A program made the translations under genes and the position numbers. Source: Bacteroides sp. (lineage in GTDB: Bacteria; Bacteroidota; Bacteroidia; Bacteroidales; Muribaculaceae). Taken from it: DNA of 45,446 nucleotides. This document shows positions 8,140-17,542 of the stretch, one piece after another (within the stretch, counting starts at the first letter, position 1; each line of letters begins with the position of its first letter). The notes under the pieces are model-generated. The model saw only the letters and a program-made list of their open reading frames with translations. It did not search any database and was not told the DNA's origin. Location of the stretch: NCBI GenBank assembly GCA_014802265.1, contig JAAVCP010000001.1:1-45446 (forward strand), given 5' to 3'.

Positions 8140-11100
8140 TGCTGATTCTTAGATTTTTGAGTTTTCCAATACAATACAGGAATGATCGTAAGGATAAAGA
8201 ACATGGTGATGATTGTACCCCAGAATATCACGGCTCCCATGGGCATCCACAGAGGGCTCTTACCGAGAACCATTGGTATCACACCCATTGAGGCGGCTGC
8301 CGAGGTAAGGAATATCGGACGCATACGTCGTTTGGCTGAGTCCAATATCGCTTCCTTTACAGAAAGTCCGTCAGTAATCTGTATCTCTTCGGCATAGTCA
8401 ATCATAATGATTACGTTACGGACAAGAATACCCATAAGGCTTATGATACCAAGCGTACATGTCACAGAAATCGAAATGCCTTCTATCCATAACCCGAAAC
8501 CGGCACCGGGCAGACAGAATATCAGAGTAAACAACAGAAATACTGATAACCTGATATTTTTGTAATGAGAGAGGAGTATCAGGAATATAATGACCACAGC
8601 CATCATCAAAGCACCTCCCATCTGGGGAATAACTGTCATTGTACTATCCCATTCACCACCGTAAGTTACGGATACTCCTTCCGGAAGTGGAACTTTATCA
8701 ACCTCTTTCATAAGCGCAGAGGTGACATCAATCGTGTTCTTATCCCATGGGACCAAGGCGGAGAGATATATAGTCTTGACTCCGTTCAGGTGTGAAATCT
8801 GACCATAAACAGGTTTTGGTACCACCTCCGCAATTTGGTTCAAAGGCACTGATGCCGCTCCAAATGTGGGCATGAGTCCGTTTGAAAGTTCATTAGCATC
8901 CGAGTGGTCGGCTTCAGTTGATTTAAGCACTACATTCGTGCTGTGCTTTCCATCCCAGAGTGTACCGACGGGAACACCGCTGCTGTATCTGAGGGCGAGG
9001 TCAAGTTCAATATTACCGGTCGTTTTCCCCATACGAGATAACTGAACTGCATCCGGTTTCACGAGTGTGGCCATAGATGGCATGTCGAGCGAAGTCCGGG
9101 GTATAGTGATGTCGGGATTGCGACGCATGATACTTAAAATAGTATCGCTTACAGCCTGAATCTCGGCAAGATTATTGCCGGAGATTTTCAGTTCAATAGG
9201 ATATGCCGCATCACTATATGATAGCTGCTTGAACAGGACTACTGCATCAGGGAAATAAGCCTCGTATTTAGACGTGTATTCATGGAGCACCTCTTCAGTG
9301 GCATCATCGGATACAGTGTTGACTATGAACTGAGCGAAGTTCGGTCCTCCAACCTGTGGCGCATATGTAGTCTGGAAGCGTGGCGATGAACAACCGTGGA
9401 AGTTAGCAATGGACACTACTCTATCGTCCTTGGCAAGAATTGCTTCAAGAGAGTCGGCAATTTCCGAAGTGCGTTCAATCGAGTTGTTGGTGGGAAGGAA
9501 TATCTCGACGGCAAACTGATTACGCTCGGCAATAGGCATCATCTGCATAGGTCTCTTAACAAACAGCCATATACCTATTATCATTACAACCAGAGTTATG
9601 GCGCATAGACCGACAGGACATTTGAAACACCATGTGATCAATTTGTCGTAGCTGCTTTGGAGTAGCGTCAGAAATGAAAAATGTTTTTTGCCTCCGCTGT
9701 TTTCACTTATTTCCTTAGCCTTGGCCGGCTTTATCAGTGCGTATTGCAAGAATGGCACAAGCAGTTCCGCGATAATGAACGAACCCATCAGAATGATGAG
9801 AATCGCCCAAGGAAAATCCAGAAGGAAGTCCTTGAACATTCCTGTCATTGTAAACAGGAATGGAAAGAACGTTACCGAGATAGCCAATGTGGCTGAGAAT
9901 ATCGACTTGAAGAACTCCGACGCACTTCGCAGTGTTGCCTCCTTACGATCCATGCCTTCACCGATAAGATCCACGTAATCATCAATAATCACAACCGAAT
10001 TATCGACAATCATACCGAGCGACACGATAAGGCAGGCAAGCGTGACAGTATTGAGTTCAAAGCCAAACAAATAGAAGAAGCCGATAGAAACGAAGATGGT
10101 AATGGGAATAGTGGATGCCGCGATAAGGGCTACACGCAGGGGAAGTAACAAGAGGATTGCGATTACCACCGCGACGACAGCAATGAGAAGTTCACGCATG
10201 AAATCCCAGACACTGTCGTTTACTACGACCGGCTGATTCGTGATTTCAAACAGCGTGACATCTTCGGGCAGGGATTTCTTAAATTCGTCAAGTTGAGCCG
10301 ACACAAGTTTTCCCATCTCGACAATATTGTTGCCCGGCTTCATCTCAACACTGAGAAGAATACATTTCTCCCCATTGTTGGTGATATAGCTGTCGGCCTC
10401 GGGATATTCGAGTCTAACATCTGCTACGTCGCTCAGACGCACCACCTGCCCGGTCGGCAGCGACAGAATTATTAGATCCTGTATCTCCTTTACAGAGTTT
10501 ATTGGTTTCTCAACATATATAGGCGATGTATATCCGGTATTCTTTACATTGCCACCGGTTGTTTTGAAGCCCTCGGCAAAAAGAGCAGTAGCAATTGTCT
10601 TTTCATCTATCGCATATTTGCTCAGACGGTCAGGATCAACTATAACTGAAATCTGTTCGTCAAGTGAGCCTGTCACAGATAGTGTGCCTATACTCGGAAT
10701 AGTACGCAAACGATCGAGGAGATCGTCCATGTAGTCGCCAAGTTCGCGGTATGTCTTCTGGTCGCTCTGCATGGTAAGGAGTATTGCAGAAGTCTCACCA
10801 AAATTTGAGATGAGCTGAGTACCAAGTACATTTGACGGTAACATCTGTTTCAATGTGGGCATTCCCATATTGAATTTAGTCCAGAATGCATCTGCGTCAG
10901 TGACATTGTCATCAAGCTCAATAAACGTCATCACCATGCCGTTGGTGGCATTAGACCGGGTCTTGCTCCTTTTGACTTCCTTGTATGAGAATATGAAGTC
11001 CTCCATCGGACGCATCACCTGATCTTCCATCTCCTCAGCGGAGGCGCCGGGACAGACGGCAACAAGAACACCTTCCCTTATCGTAAAATTCGGGAACTCA

Positions 11101-11273
11101 TTCTTATTCATAATATTCAGCGCATATATACCGAATATTGCAAGAATACAGACAATCAGAATGACTATGCTGTGATATTTATATCCCCACTGCACCAGCG
11201 GAGACATCTTTACGGGTGGAAGTTTCTGAGGATTATCCCCCGCATTATTGCTGCTTTCCTGCATAAGACTCAT
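8136..11273 (-). CDS. RND efflux transporter, AcrB/MexB-like permease
   Basis: A 1045-residue inner-membrane RND pump, the standard length, with the duplicated layout of twelve transmembrane segments and two large periplasmic loops. TM1 is VILIVCILAIFGIYAL. The conserved segment near residue 405 (CLIVSLGMIVDNSVVIIDD) carries acidic residues of the type used for proton relay, and the second half repeats the pattern at GIISLMGILVRNVIIMIDY. It exchanges protons for export of toxic compounds with the adaptor and channel encoded on either side, joined by four-base ATGA overlaps at both ends. Several features (NKNEFPNFTIREG in the first loop, GxMVMTFIELDD) resemble the single-chain RND subgroup common in Bacteroidetes. 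Regulation is likely through the operator array upstream of the adaptor gene. Confidence 0.95.
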   Translation of the reverse strand: MSLMQESSNNAGDNPQKLPPVKMSPLVQWGYKYHSIVILIVCILAIFGIYALNIMNKNEFPNFTIREGVLVAVCPGASAEEMEDQVMRPMEDFIFSYKEVKRSKTRSNATNGMVMTFIELDDNVTDADAFWTKFNMGMPTLKQMLPSNVLGTQLISNFGETSAILLTMQSDQKTYRELGDYMDDLLDRLRTIPSIGTLSVTGSLDEQISVIVDPDRLSKYAIDEKTIATALFAEGFKTTGGNVKNTGYTSPIYVEKPINSVKEIQDLIILSLPTGQVVRLSDVADVRLEYPEADSYITNNGEKCILLSVEMKPGNNIVEMGKLVSAQLDEFKKSLPEDVTLFEITNQPVVVNDSVWDFMRELLIAVVAVVIAILLLLPLRVALIAASTIPITIFVSIGFFYLFGFELNTVTLACLIVSLGMIVDNSVVIIDDYVDLIGEGMDRKEATLRSASEFFKSIFSATLAISVTFFPFLFTMTGMFKDFLLDFPWAILIILMGSFIIAELLVPFLQYALIKPAKAKEISENSGGKKHFSFLTLLQSSYDKLITWCFKCPVGLCAITLVVMIIGIWLFVKRPMQMMPIAERNQFAVEIFLPTNNSIERTSEIADSLEAILAKDDRVVSIANFHGCSSPRFQTTYAPQVGGPNFAQFIVNTVSDDATEEVLHEYTSKYEAYFPDAVVLFKQLSYSDAAYPIELKISGNNLAEIQAVSDTILSIMRRNPDITIPRTSLDMPSMATLVKPDAVQLSRMGKTTGNIELDLALRYSSGVPVGTLWDGKHSTNVVLKSTEADHSDANELSNGLMPTFGAASVPLNQIAEVVPKPVYGQISHLNGVKTIYLSALVPWDKNTIDVTSALMKEVDKVPLPEGVSVTYGGEWDSTMTVIPQMGGALMMAVVIIFLILLSHYKNIRLSVFLLFTLIFCLPGAGFGLWIEGISISVTCTLGIISLMGILVRNVIIMIDYAEEIQITDGLSVKEAILDSAKRRMRPIFLTSAAASMGVIPMVLGKSPLWMPMGAVIFWGTIITMFFILTIIPVLYWKTQKSKNQQ

Positions 11274-12298
11274 TTATTTATGGAGGTTACACTCATTCCG
11301 TTACTGACCTTTTGCTGCCCGGTCGTTATAATTTCATCTCCATCTGAAAGACCACTCGTAACCACTACCCCGTCAGCAATATATTCACCAAGTGTGAGCA
11401 GCCGCTTTTCAGCCTTCCCATTCTTTACAGTCCATACGAATGACTGATTATTATGATCAAGGAGCACTGCGCCTATGGGTATAACGATAGCGTCTTTTGA
11501 CTCAGGAGATTTCAGTGACACATTACAAAGCATTCCTGGCAGAAGTTTCCCATCAGGATTAGAAGCGGTGAATTTTACACTATAAGTTCTTGAAAGAGGA
11601 TCTGCTGCAACTCCTTTTTCTGTCAAAGTACCATCAACCGATATATTACCGGAAGCATTTACGGTAATATTTGCAAGGCTCCCTTTTTGGAATTCTCCAA
11701 TCTTGTTTTCCGGCACGGAGATACTCGCTTTTACAGGTGAAATTTCCACCAATTTGACAACAGGTACGCCAGGAGTGGCTGTCGCGCCTACATCTGCATA
11801 TTTTTCGGAGACAATTCCGCTGAATGGTGCGTAAAGGTGGGTATCACCCAATGTGTTTTTTGTAATATCACATGCTGACTGCGCTGATTTCAATGCATTC
11901 TGAACTTCGACCCATTTCATTTCTGGAATTGAATTGGCATCATGAAGCTGCTTCATTCGGTCATAGGTATCCTGGGCGGTCGCAAGAGCTGCCTTTGCGA
12001 TCTCATAGTTGCTCTGAAGAGAGGCTCCGTCAAGCACACCAATAAGTTGTCCTTTGGCAACCCGTTGTCCTTCTGTCACTGAAAGGCTCATTATTGTTCC
12101 GGGCACCTTAAAGCTTAAGGCGGTTCCGGAGGATTCCTCTATGACACCGGAATACATTTTGCCAGTATTGACAGAACTATTTGTTACCACAGATGTCGTG
12201 ACCCTTATGGGAGCCACCTCATCCTGCTGCTTCTCTTTTGCGCTGCATGCCGTAAGAAACATAGCGCAGATGACTGCTGTAAATGACAGATATTTCAT
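11270..12298 (-). CDS. RND efflux adaptor (membrane fusion protein), lipoprotein
   Basis: A 342-residue HlyD/AcrA-type periplasmic adaptor linking the RND pump to the TolC channel. The start chosen is the ATG at 12298, giving MKYLSFTAVICAMFLTACSA with a lipobox LTAC, so the protein is predicted to be lipid-anchored. A TTG further upstream (12331) would precede an implausible leader that contains the presumed -7 promoter element. A barrel-sandwich/lipoyl region (KVPGTIMSLSVTEGQRVAKG and HLYAPFSGIVSEKYADVGA) flanks an alpha-helical hairpin near residues 85-145. It is the first gene of the three-gene pump operon, and its promoter matches that of the envelope operon at 16278. Confidence 0.93.
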   Translation of the reverse strand: MKYLSFTAVICAMFLTACSAKEKQQDEVAPIRVTTSVVTNSSVNTGKMYSGVIEESSGTALSFKVPGTIMSLSVTEGQRVAKGQLIGVLDGASLQSNYEIAKAALATAQDTYDRMKQLHDANSIPEMKWVEVQNALKSAQSACDITKNTLGDTHLYAPFSGIVSEKYADVGATATPGVPVVKLVEISPVKASISVPENKIGEFQKGSLANITVNASGNISVDGTLTEKGVAADPLSRTYSVKFTASNPDGKLLPGMLCNVSLKSPESKDAIVIPIGAVLLDHNNQSFVWTVKNGKAEKRLLTLGEYIADGVVVTSGLSDGDEIITTGQQKVSNGMSVTSINK

Positions 12299-12320
12299 TG
12301 CGTCAGAAGTTAATAAAGTT

Positions 12321-12434
12321 TTTGGGCGCAAATTTCACACTAATATCTGATCTATTAATAGTCTGTTTTGCCCTAACTATGGTCAATATTTTTATTGAGG
12401 CATTATCGACTATTAAAATCTCCATATTGACCAT
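12321..12434 (-). promoter_or_regulatory. Promoter and three-half-site operator of the efflux operon (copy A)
   Basis: This 114-bp stretch aligns without gaps, at about 70 percent identity by eye, to 16389-16502. It holds a -7-like element (minus-strand TGAAATTTG, 12337-12329) and three half-sites: ATGGTCAATAT at 12379-12389, a weaker TTATCGACTAT at 12403-12413, and ATATTGACCAT at 12424-12434. The first and third form a perfect 11-bp inverted repeat. The run AATATTTTTATTGAGGCA (12385-12402) is identical in both copies. It is probably bound by an AraC-family activator, best candidate the one at 16602. Confidence 0.75.
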
Positions 12435-12578
12435 TCTATAATAAAATTGACTACGCTTACCCGATTTAAGTCTGTAGTCATTACCGCCATAAGATGATTT
12501 TAATGCATATACCTTATATGTATGTCAACTGCTCACTCCAAGAAGACTAATATTTATTTTTAACCCACTAAAATACAG

Positions 12579-14297
12579 TTAGTTTACTTTTTCATTTAAT
12601 GATTTGCTTAATTTATCCATTTGATTAAAGTCGTATGTTTCAAATCCTGCTTGACTAAGACCTACCGGCTCATTTCTATCATTAAGGAACAATAACGATG
12701 TCGGTGTGGTAAATCTTTCGTCAAATATTGATTTCGTATAATCCAGATATTTTGTCTCTATGCCGCCTAACTGAAGCAGAGAATGAGCAAAACTTTGGCT
12801 TGAACTTATAATACTATCACGCGTAAACCGGGTATTATCAATCAATATCGGATTCTTCTGCTGAAACACATCATTAGCATACAAGCACATGGGAACATGT
12901 AGTTGCCAATATGAAGGTATTGGAGAGGCATGCAGGAAACGTTCTCTCTCATCGTCATATATGTCTTCTCCGTGATCCGAGCAATATAGCAACGCACTGC
13001 TGTGATCCAGCTCTGAAATTCGTTTCATCAGTTTTGTCAGGACATTGTCTGTGTTAACTATTGTGTTGTCATACGCATTCCTTATTACAATAGTATTACT
13101 ATTATATCCTCCTGTAATGCTGTTGTAATCCGGCTTGAACATAGCTATACTGTCTGGATAACGCTCCTGATACTTATAATGTGAGCCATACAGATGCAAG
13201 ACAATCAGCATTTTTTCATAATTTAGATTGGTCAGCAAGGAATCCACTACCGGCAGTACTGCTTGGTCATAAGAAACGCTTGTACTATGAGGCAAATAAA
13301 CTGACAAATCAGCTTCTCCAGCATATTTGTCGATAAACGATTTGTTTTTCTCCTGATTGGAGATAAATACTGTAGAGAAACCAGATTCCTTAAAAGCAGT
13401 AATAATGCTCTTGTGTGTATAGATATCTTCTTCAAAATTATCTGCTGAAAGCGTTGTCAACAACATCGGGACAGCCTTATGTGTGGTATTACTCTCTGAG
13501 AACACCCCTTTGAATCCTACGACTGAACTACCCAGATTTTTCAACCCCGGATTCGTAGGGCGGTTATAACCCAATATTTCCCAATTATCCGCACGGGAGG
13601 TTTCGCCAATAACCGCGATATATAATTCTTTCTCACCTGGTCTGACTGACTTAGCCTGGTAACTGAATTTGTTTGAGGTGTCATCGTAATTTAATGTTTT
13701 ATGCTGTCGGTTGACTGCCTCACCCAAATTCATTAATGAGTTGACAGGAAATGTATCAGATTTGAAATCGTAATGTGGAACTGCATAAATACATAACCCG
13801 ATACATACCAAGCCAAGTATTGTCATGGAGAAGCCGACACGTTTTGCGGTTAATATTATGTTTCCCGAAGCTATTGAATGTCTGCACCATGATATTACTG
13901 CCATTACAATTAAAGGAAGATACACAACAACCACGAACATAACAGGAACGACAAAGCTTGACAGAAGTTCATTGACCTCAGTAGTATTAGTTGTGACAAC
14001 ATTTAAAAACATATCCACACCTATGGGCGAAGAATCCCGATAGAGGTAAGACACCACAATCTGGAATGCACAGATAATCATTAACGGAATCAATAATATG
14101 GTTGTACGCGCTGTATTTCGGTTAAGGCACATTATGAGAAGATACACACCTGACAATAATAACACTGATGCAAATCCTTCTATAATAGATTTGGCATCAT
14201 ACCCAAACTTCCATAATATCAAGTTTGGTATTACAAGAGCCACCGGTACAATCGCGATGAGCAGATTTGCTATGTTTATATCCTTAAAATGCTTCAT
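12579..14297 (-). CDS. Phosphoethanolamine-transferase-like inner-membrane sulfatase-fold enzyme (EptA/Mcr-like)
   Basis: A 572-residue protein with five hydrophobic segments in the first 190 residues, then a periplasmic alkaline-phosphatase/sulfatase-fold domain. Family motifs are visible: AVIGETSRADNWEILGYNRP (metal-binding Glu), SNTTHKAVPMLLT with the likely nucleophilic threonine, HLYGSHYKYQERYP, and SDHGEDIYDDERERFLHASP with metal ligands. EptA/Mcr enzymes move phosphoethanolamine from phosphatidylethanolamine to lipid A phosphates and so lower binding of polymyxin-like peptides; the precise acceptor here is not provable. The start overlaps the end of the barrel gene by 14 bases, so it is the third gene of the DUF3943/barrel operon. 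A serine- and threonine-rich C-terminal part is ordinary for the family. Confidence 0.85.
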   Translation of the reverse strand: MKHFKDINIANLLIAIVPVALVIPNLILWKFGYDAKSIIEGFASVLLLSGVYLLIMCLNRNTARTTILLIPLMIICAFQIVVSYLYRDSSPIGVDMFLNVVTTNTTEVNELLSSFVVPVMFVVVVYLPLIVMAVISWCRHSIASGNIILTAKRVGFSMTILGLVCIGLCIYAVPHYDFKSDTFPVNSLMNLGEAVNRQHKTLNYDDTSNKFSYQAKSVRPGEKELYIAVIGETSRADNWEILGYNRPTNPGLKNLGSSVVGFKGVFSESNTTHKAVPMLLTTLSADNFEEDIYTHKSIITAFKESGFSTVFISNQEKNKSFIDKYAGEADLSVYLPHSTSVSYDQAVLPVVDSLLTNLNYEKMLIVLHLYGSHYKYQERYPDSIAMFKPDYNSITGGYNSNTIVIRNAYDNTIVNTDNVLTKLMKRISELDHSSALLYCSDHGEDIYDDERERFLHASPIPSYWQLHVPMCLYANDVFQQKNPILIDNTRFTRDSIISSSQSFAHSLLQLGGIETKYLDYTKSIFDERFTTPTSLLFLNDRNEPVGLSQAGFETYDFNQMDKLSKSLNEKVN

Positions 14298-15435
14298 TGA
14301 TATTGAATATTACTCCACATTGACCTTTTCCAAAACCACAGTCAACCCTTACGTTTACACGTTTCTTAAATTCCCATCTGTATCCGAAACCTATATTAAA
14401 ACACGGACTACCTTCAACAAGTTTCAAAGGCTTGTCATAGACTTCGCCAAGACCTATCCATGCTACAGCTCCGTGTCGTCTATAAATATGTTGTCTTAAC
14501 TCAATCGTAAAATCAGAAGCACATTTGTCATTATAGCGACCCTCCCAAAATCCCCTCATGGAATAATTACCACCAATCTTTGCCATCATGCCCCATGGGG
14601 TGTTGCCGTAAGTCATACGCGAATGAAGATTAATTGCTATTATAGCACCAGTCCATGCCGGAGTATAGGTGCGAAAGCATATTTCAGTTGACGAGAATGC
14701 ATATTTGTTGCCTATGAAACGTGGCGCAAACATTTGGTCAAAACTGAAATAGATACCCTCTCTCGAATTATATTTATAATCGCGGGTATCATATTCAATT
14801 TGAAAACCTATGGCATCAGTAAATGTATGATGCCGCTGACCATCCCATAGCTCCGGCTTGGTTATGTCTCGGGCATTAATATAGACCATAATAAGATGTG
14901 GACCGAAATAAAGATTGTCGAGAAATATTGATCTTATGAAGGCTACATCAACATGAGCGTGCCGACAATTATATGCAGTTTCGTTATCGTCGTCTCTATT
15001 TGATGTATATCCTATACCCCAATACTTATCAGGTGCCGATTCAAAACTCACATCATATACTATTTGCTCCGAACCGCCGTCGTCAAAGAAGTGTGTGCCG
15101 TCTATACCAAACTTATAATATCCGGTAATAGAATATTTTCCATATAAATTGATCTGACTGCCCAGTTTAGTTGTGTCAGCAGGATTTTTCCTGTATAATC
15201 CCGCTGCAACAATCCCTAATCCGAGTTTTGACTCGCGTGTATAAAATGGTCCGCCAAGAAAACTTATATCAAGCCTTTTAGTCGTATCCGGGCAGTTGCT
15301 TTCCGATAAATAAGTAATAATCCGGTCAATCATCCCGGACTTTTTATGTTCAAGGTGTATAGAATCACTATTCTGAGCCATTATTTGAAAAGGAAACAAG
15401 AACGTAAACATGACTCTGAAATATTTTTTCTTCAT
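14284..15435 (-). CDS. BamA/TamA-like outer membrane beta-barrel protein without POTRA domains
   Basis: A 383-residue secreted protein. The ATG at 15435 (MKKKYFRVMFTFLFPFQIMA) gives a signal peptide cleaved after MAQ; the TTG two codons earlier is unneeded. After about 50 residues it enters alternating beta strands with the Omp85 barrel pattern (LDISFLGGPFYTRESKLGLG, GIQxEYDTRDYKYNSREGIY-like strand near 215, GNYSMRGFWEGRYNDK with the lid-loop RGF motif) and ends in a C-terminal phenylalanine (FNINEAF) as outer-membrane barrels do. No POTRA domains fit, so it is the short surface-antigen type rather than BamA itself. It sits between the DUF3943 gene (6-base gap) and the transferase gene (14-base overlap), implying a shared envelope function. 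Confidence 0.85.
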   Translation of the reverse strand: MKKKYFRVMFTFLFPFQIMAQNSDSIHLEHKKSGMIDRIITYLSESNCPDTTKRLDISFLGGPFYTRESKLGLGIVAAGLYRKNPADTTKLGSQINLYGKYSITGYYKFGIDGTHFFDDGGSEQIVYDVSFESAPDKYWGIGYTSNRDDDNETAYNCRHAHVDVAFIRSIFLDNLYFGPHLIMVYINARDITKPELWDGQRHHTFTDAIGFQIEYDTRDYKYNSREGIYFSFDQMFAPRFIGNKYAFSSTEICFRTYTPAWTGAIIAINLHSRMTYGNTPWGMMAKIGGNYSMRGFWEGRYNDKCASDFTIELRQHIYRRHGAVAWIGLGEVYDKPLKLVEGSPCFNIGFGYRWEFKKRVNVRVDCGFGKGQCGVIFNINEAF

Positions 15436-15441
15436 TATCAA

Positions 15442-16278
15442 TCAGAAATACCCTACAATTGACAACCCTCTATATTCATGGGTTATAGTCGGAATCATTG
15501 AGATGCATTTTCCCTTTCTCAGTCTCTCTTTTTGATGAGCCACTCGTCGTGCCGGATTTCCAAGCCATAGTCCTGTAAATTCATTTACAGGATCAACCAA
15601 CCATGCCACAATACCCCCTATTACCGGAGAACCAAGAAGACGATAATCATTATCTACCAGATGGCGTTTGACATGATAGAACCCTTCGCCTATACAGCTT
15701 CCCACAATAGGGGTGATGAATAAATCCTGAATTGACGGACGCTCCATAAAAGCCTCGATACCAAATTCCCAACCTACATTTGAAATTATTGACGAATATA
15801 GCATTGAACGCCAGAAATTAAACCCACAGGAACGAGCTGCCATGAAGTAAGCAGCTCCGGCATAAGGATGAAGCAAATAATTAAAATAGAATTTGTCATG
15901 ATCCCATTCAGGACCTTTCTTTATAACATGGTTATACCAACGTTTGAACAACGGCACATCTTGTAGTTCTGCACGGTTCCAAGAGGTCGTGCCTTCGGGA
16001 AGACACTCGAGCACCAGTAATGCGCTGACAAATGCTGACGAAAGTATACCGGTATTTACCCAAAGACGTTTCCAATCGTAGGAATTCCCGTTTATGGAAT
16101 ATGGTAATTCATACGGTGATTTGATCTCAGGTTTCTTTATTTTACTATCCAAGTCATACTTAACGCTGTCTGACATATTTATCAAAGAAATTGAGTCGTG
16201 ACATTCAGCTTTTATGTAGGAGGAACATAAAAGCGACATATCAATTACGAGAAACATAATTTTTTTGAATATACTCAT
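15442..16278 (-). CDS. DUF3943-family membrane-associated protein
   Basis: A 278-residue protein beginning at ATG 16278 with a signal-like hydrophobic N-terminus (IFKKIMFLVIDMSLLCSSYI). The TTG at 16293 is an unlikely start. The core matches what is known as DUF3943: WNRAELQDVPLFKRW near residue 110, HPYAGAAYFMAARSCGFNFW near 145, a GWEFGIEAFMERPSIQDL segment and GSCIGEGFYHVKR. Conserved histidine, glutamate and arginine residues in membrane-adjacent segments suggest an enzyme or a lipid-binding role, but no function is established. It is the first gene of the envelope operon, about 110 bases after the -7-like element of operator copy B. Confidence 0.8.
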   Translation of the reverse strand: MSIFKKIMFLVIDMSLLCSSYIKAECHDSISLINMSDSVKYDLDSKIKKPEIKSPYELPYSINGNSYDWKRLWVNTGILSSAFVSALLVLECLPEGTTSWNRAELQDVPLFKRWYNHVIKKGPEWDHDKFYFNYLLHPYAGAAYFMAARSCGFNFWRSMLYSSIISNVGWEFGIEAFMERPSIQDLFITPIVGSCIGEGFYHVKRHLVDNDYRLLGSPVIGGIVAWLVDPVNEFTGLWLGNPARRVAHQKERLRKGKCISMIPTITHEYRGLSIVGYF

Positions 16279-16388
16279 AACTTTCTTTGTCAAATATTAA
16301 TTCTTTGTCCGATACACAATTTAATATAGTCATCAAACAGACGTATAAGACGGCAGAAAGTGACGAATACTTAATTGCGTCGGAAATT

Positions 16389-16502
16389 TTTGACCGCAAA
16401 TTTCATACTAATATTTATTTTTTCGATGGCTATTTTTACCTCATTTATGGTTAATATTTTTATTGAGGCAATATCAACCATATAAGTAGTAGTAATGACC
16501 AC
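16389..16502. promoter_or_regulatory. Divergent operator region between envelope operon and AraC gene (copy B)
   Basis: This is the second copy of the 114-bp control region at 12321-12434, offset by exactly 4068 bases with no gap. Half-sites: ATGGTTAATAT at 16447-16457, ATATCAACCAT at 16471-16481 (inverted, 10 of 11 matches to the first) and GTAATGACCAC at 16492-16502. Their spacing (24 then 21 bases) is the same as in copy A, which puts all sites on about the same DNA face. The -7-like element toward the minus strand is at 16405-16397. It lies between the envelope operon and the AraC gene and could control both. Confidence 0.75.
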
Positions 16503-16523
16503 TTTTATAATTAAAATATTAAC

Positions 16524-16531
16524 TAATTTTG
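16524..16531 (+). promoter_or_regulatory. -7 element of the AraC regulator gene
   Basis: TAATTTTG matches TAnnTTTG. No TTG sits at -33; instead the operator half-site at 16492-16502 is close to that position, which suggests activator-dependent or autoregulated transcription. A start near 16538 rules out the in-frame GTG at 16536 and favours the ATG at 16584 or 16602. Confidence 0.5.
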
Positions 16532-16601
16532 TCCGGTGGAAGCTATTCATTATGTTCCAGCATTTGAAACACAACGCAAAAATATGTGCTTCCCACTAAA
16601 A

Positions 16602-17507
16602 ATGAAGATTGAGAATATTCCTATATATACATTTGAAGATGTAAAGGTTGATTATCCTGAGATAATTTCCTTAGGAGAAGGATTAGGATACATCCCTACC
16701 AATCACAACACAATTAAATATGATACCCTACGTCTTTCAGATGATTTATTTATTGCTTGTTTCATCAGAAGTGGTAAAATAATTATTATGATTAACGGAC
16801 AGCAAATAGAGGCATCAGCATCAGATTTGGTAACAGTTCATTTAGGAGATACCTATAAACCATTAATGTTTTCAGATGACTTTAATGCCAATACCTTTAT
16901 ATGCACACGTCAACGTTTCACTGAGCTGATACGTCACGTCAATCTATGGTACTTTTTGAAAGGTCTGCGAAATTCATCTCGTATAACATTCCCTGATAAG
17001 CATTGGAATTTTATTGAAATTTATCTTGAACTGATTAACCAAAAATTAACTGCAACCGCTCCTGTATCTCAGCTCACTATTGATACCTGCACATATTTTA
17101 TATCAGCACTTGCCAATGAGATATATGAATGTTTTACAGAGACAACAAATTATATATTTCCTATTCGTTTACAACGCACAGAGACAATCTACAAGGAGTT
17201 TATCACAATGCTATCTACCATGTCTTTTCATCATCGTGACATAGAATGGTATGCTGACAAACTTTATGTAACGCCCAAATACCTATCTAACATATGCCGG
17301 AAATACAGTGGATATCCTGCTTCGGAAGTAATTAAAGACTATGCAAAGGCAGACATCAGATTACAGCTTAAAAACTCAAATCTTTCAATCAAAGAGATTG
17401 CAGCCTACCTCGGCTATCCTTCTGCCACATTCTTTGGAAAATGTGTAAAGCGCTGGTTTAATATGACTCCGAAACAACTAAGGGAGAAACTTCACAACGA
17501 TAAATAA
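16602..17507 (+). CDS. AraC-family transcriptional regulator of the envelope regulon
   Basis: A 301-residue protein (from ATG 16602; an in-frame ATG at 16584 is possible). The N-terminal half (IYTFEDVKV to about residue 130) looks like the cupin-type sensing domain of AraC proteins, with strands such as DDLFIACFIRSGKIIIMING. The last 100 residues are the double helix-turn-helix: HRDIEWYADKLYVTPKYLSN as the first and NLSIKEIAAYLGYPSATFFG as the second recognition unit, followed by the KRWFNMTPKQLRE ending of the family. It is divergent from the DUF3943/barrel/transferase operon across operator copy B, the arrangement of a local regulator. The effector is unknown. Confidence 0.9.
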   Translation: MKIENIPIYTFEDVKVDYPEIISLGEGLGYIPTNHNTIKYDTLRLSDDLFIACFIRSGKIIIMINGQQIEASASDLVTVHLGDTYKPLMFSDDFNANTFICTRQRFTELIRHVNLWYFLKGLRNSSRITFPDKHWNFIEIYLELINQKLTATAPVSQLTIDTCTYFISALANEIYECFTETTNYIFPIRLQRTETIYKEFITMLSTMSFHHRDIEWYADKLYVTPKYLSNICRKYSGYPASEVIKDYAKADIRLQLKNSNLSIKEIAAYLGYPSATFFGKCVKRWFNMTPKQLREKLHNDK

Positions 17508-17542
17508 AGACGCTAATGCACCTAATCCTTTTATCGGATTAA

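Noticed and set aside
12332..12578. Riboswitch upstream of the efflux operon
   Set aside because: The conserved block lies upstream of the -7-like element, so it acts as DNA and not in the mRNA.
16371..16574. Minus-strand 67-codon frame in the AraC intergenic region
   Set aside because: It covers the conserved operator array and has no family resemblance; the sequence is better explained as control DNA.
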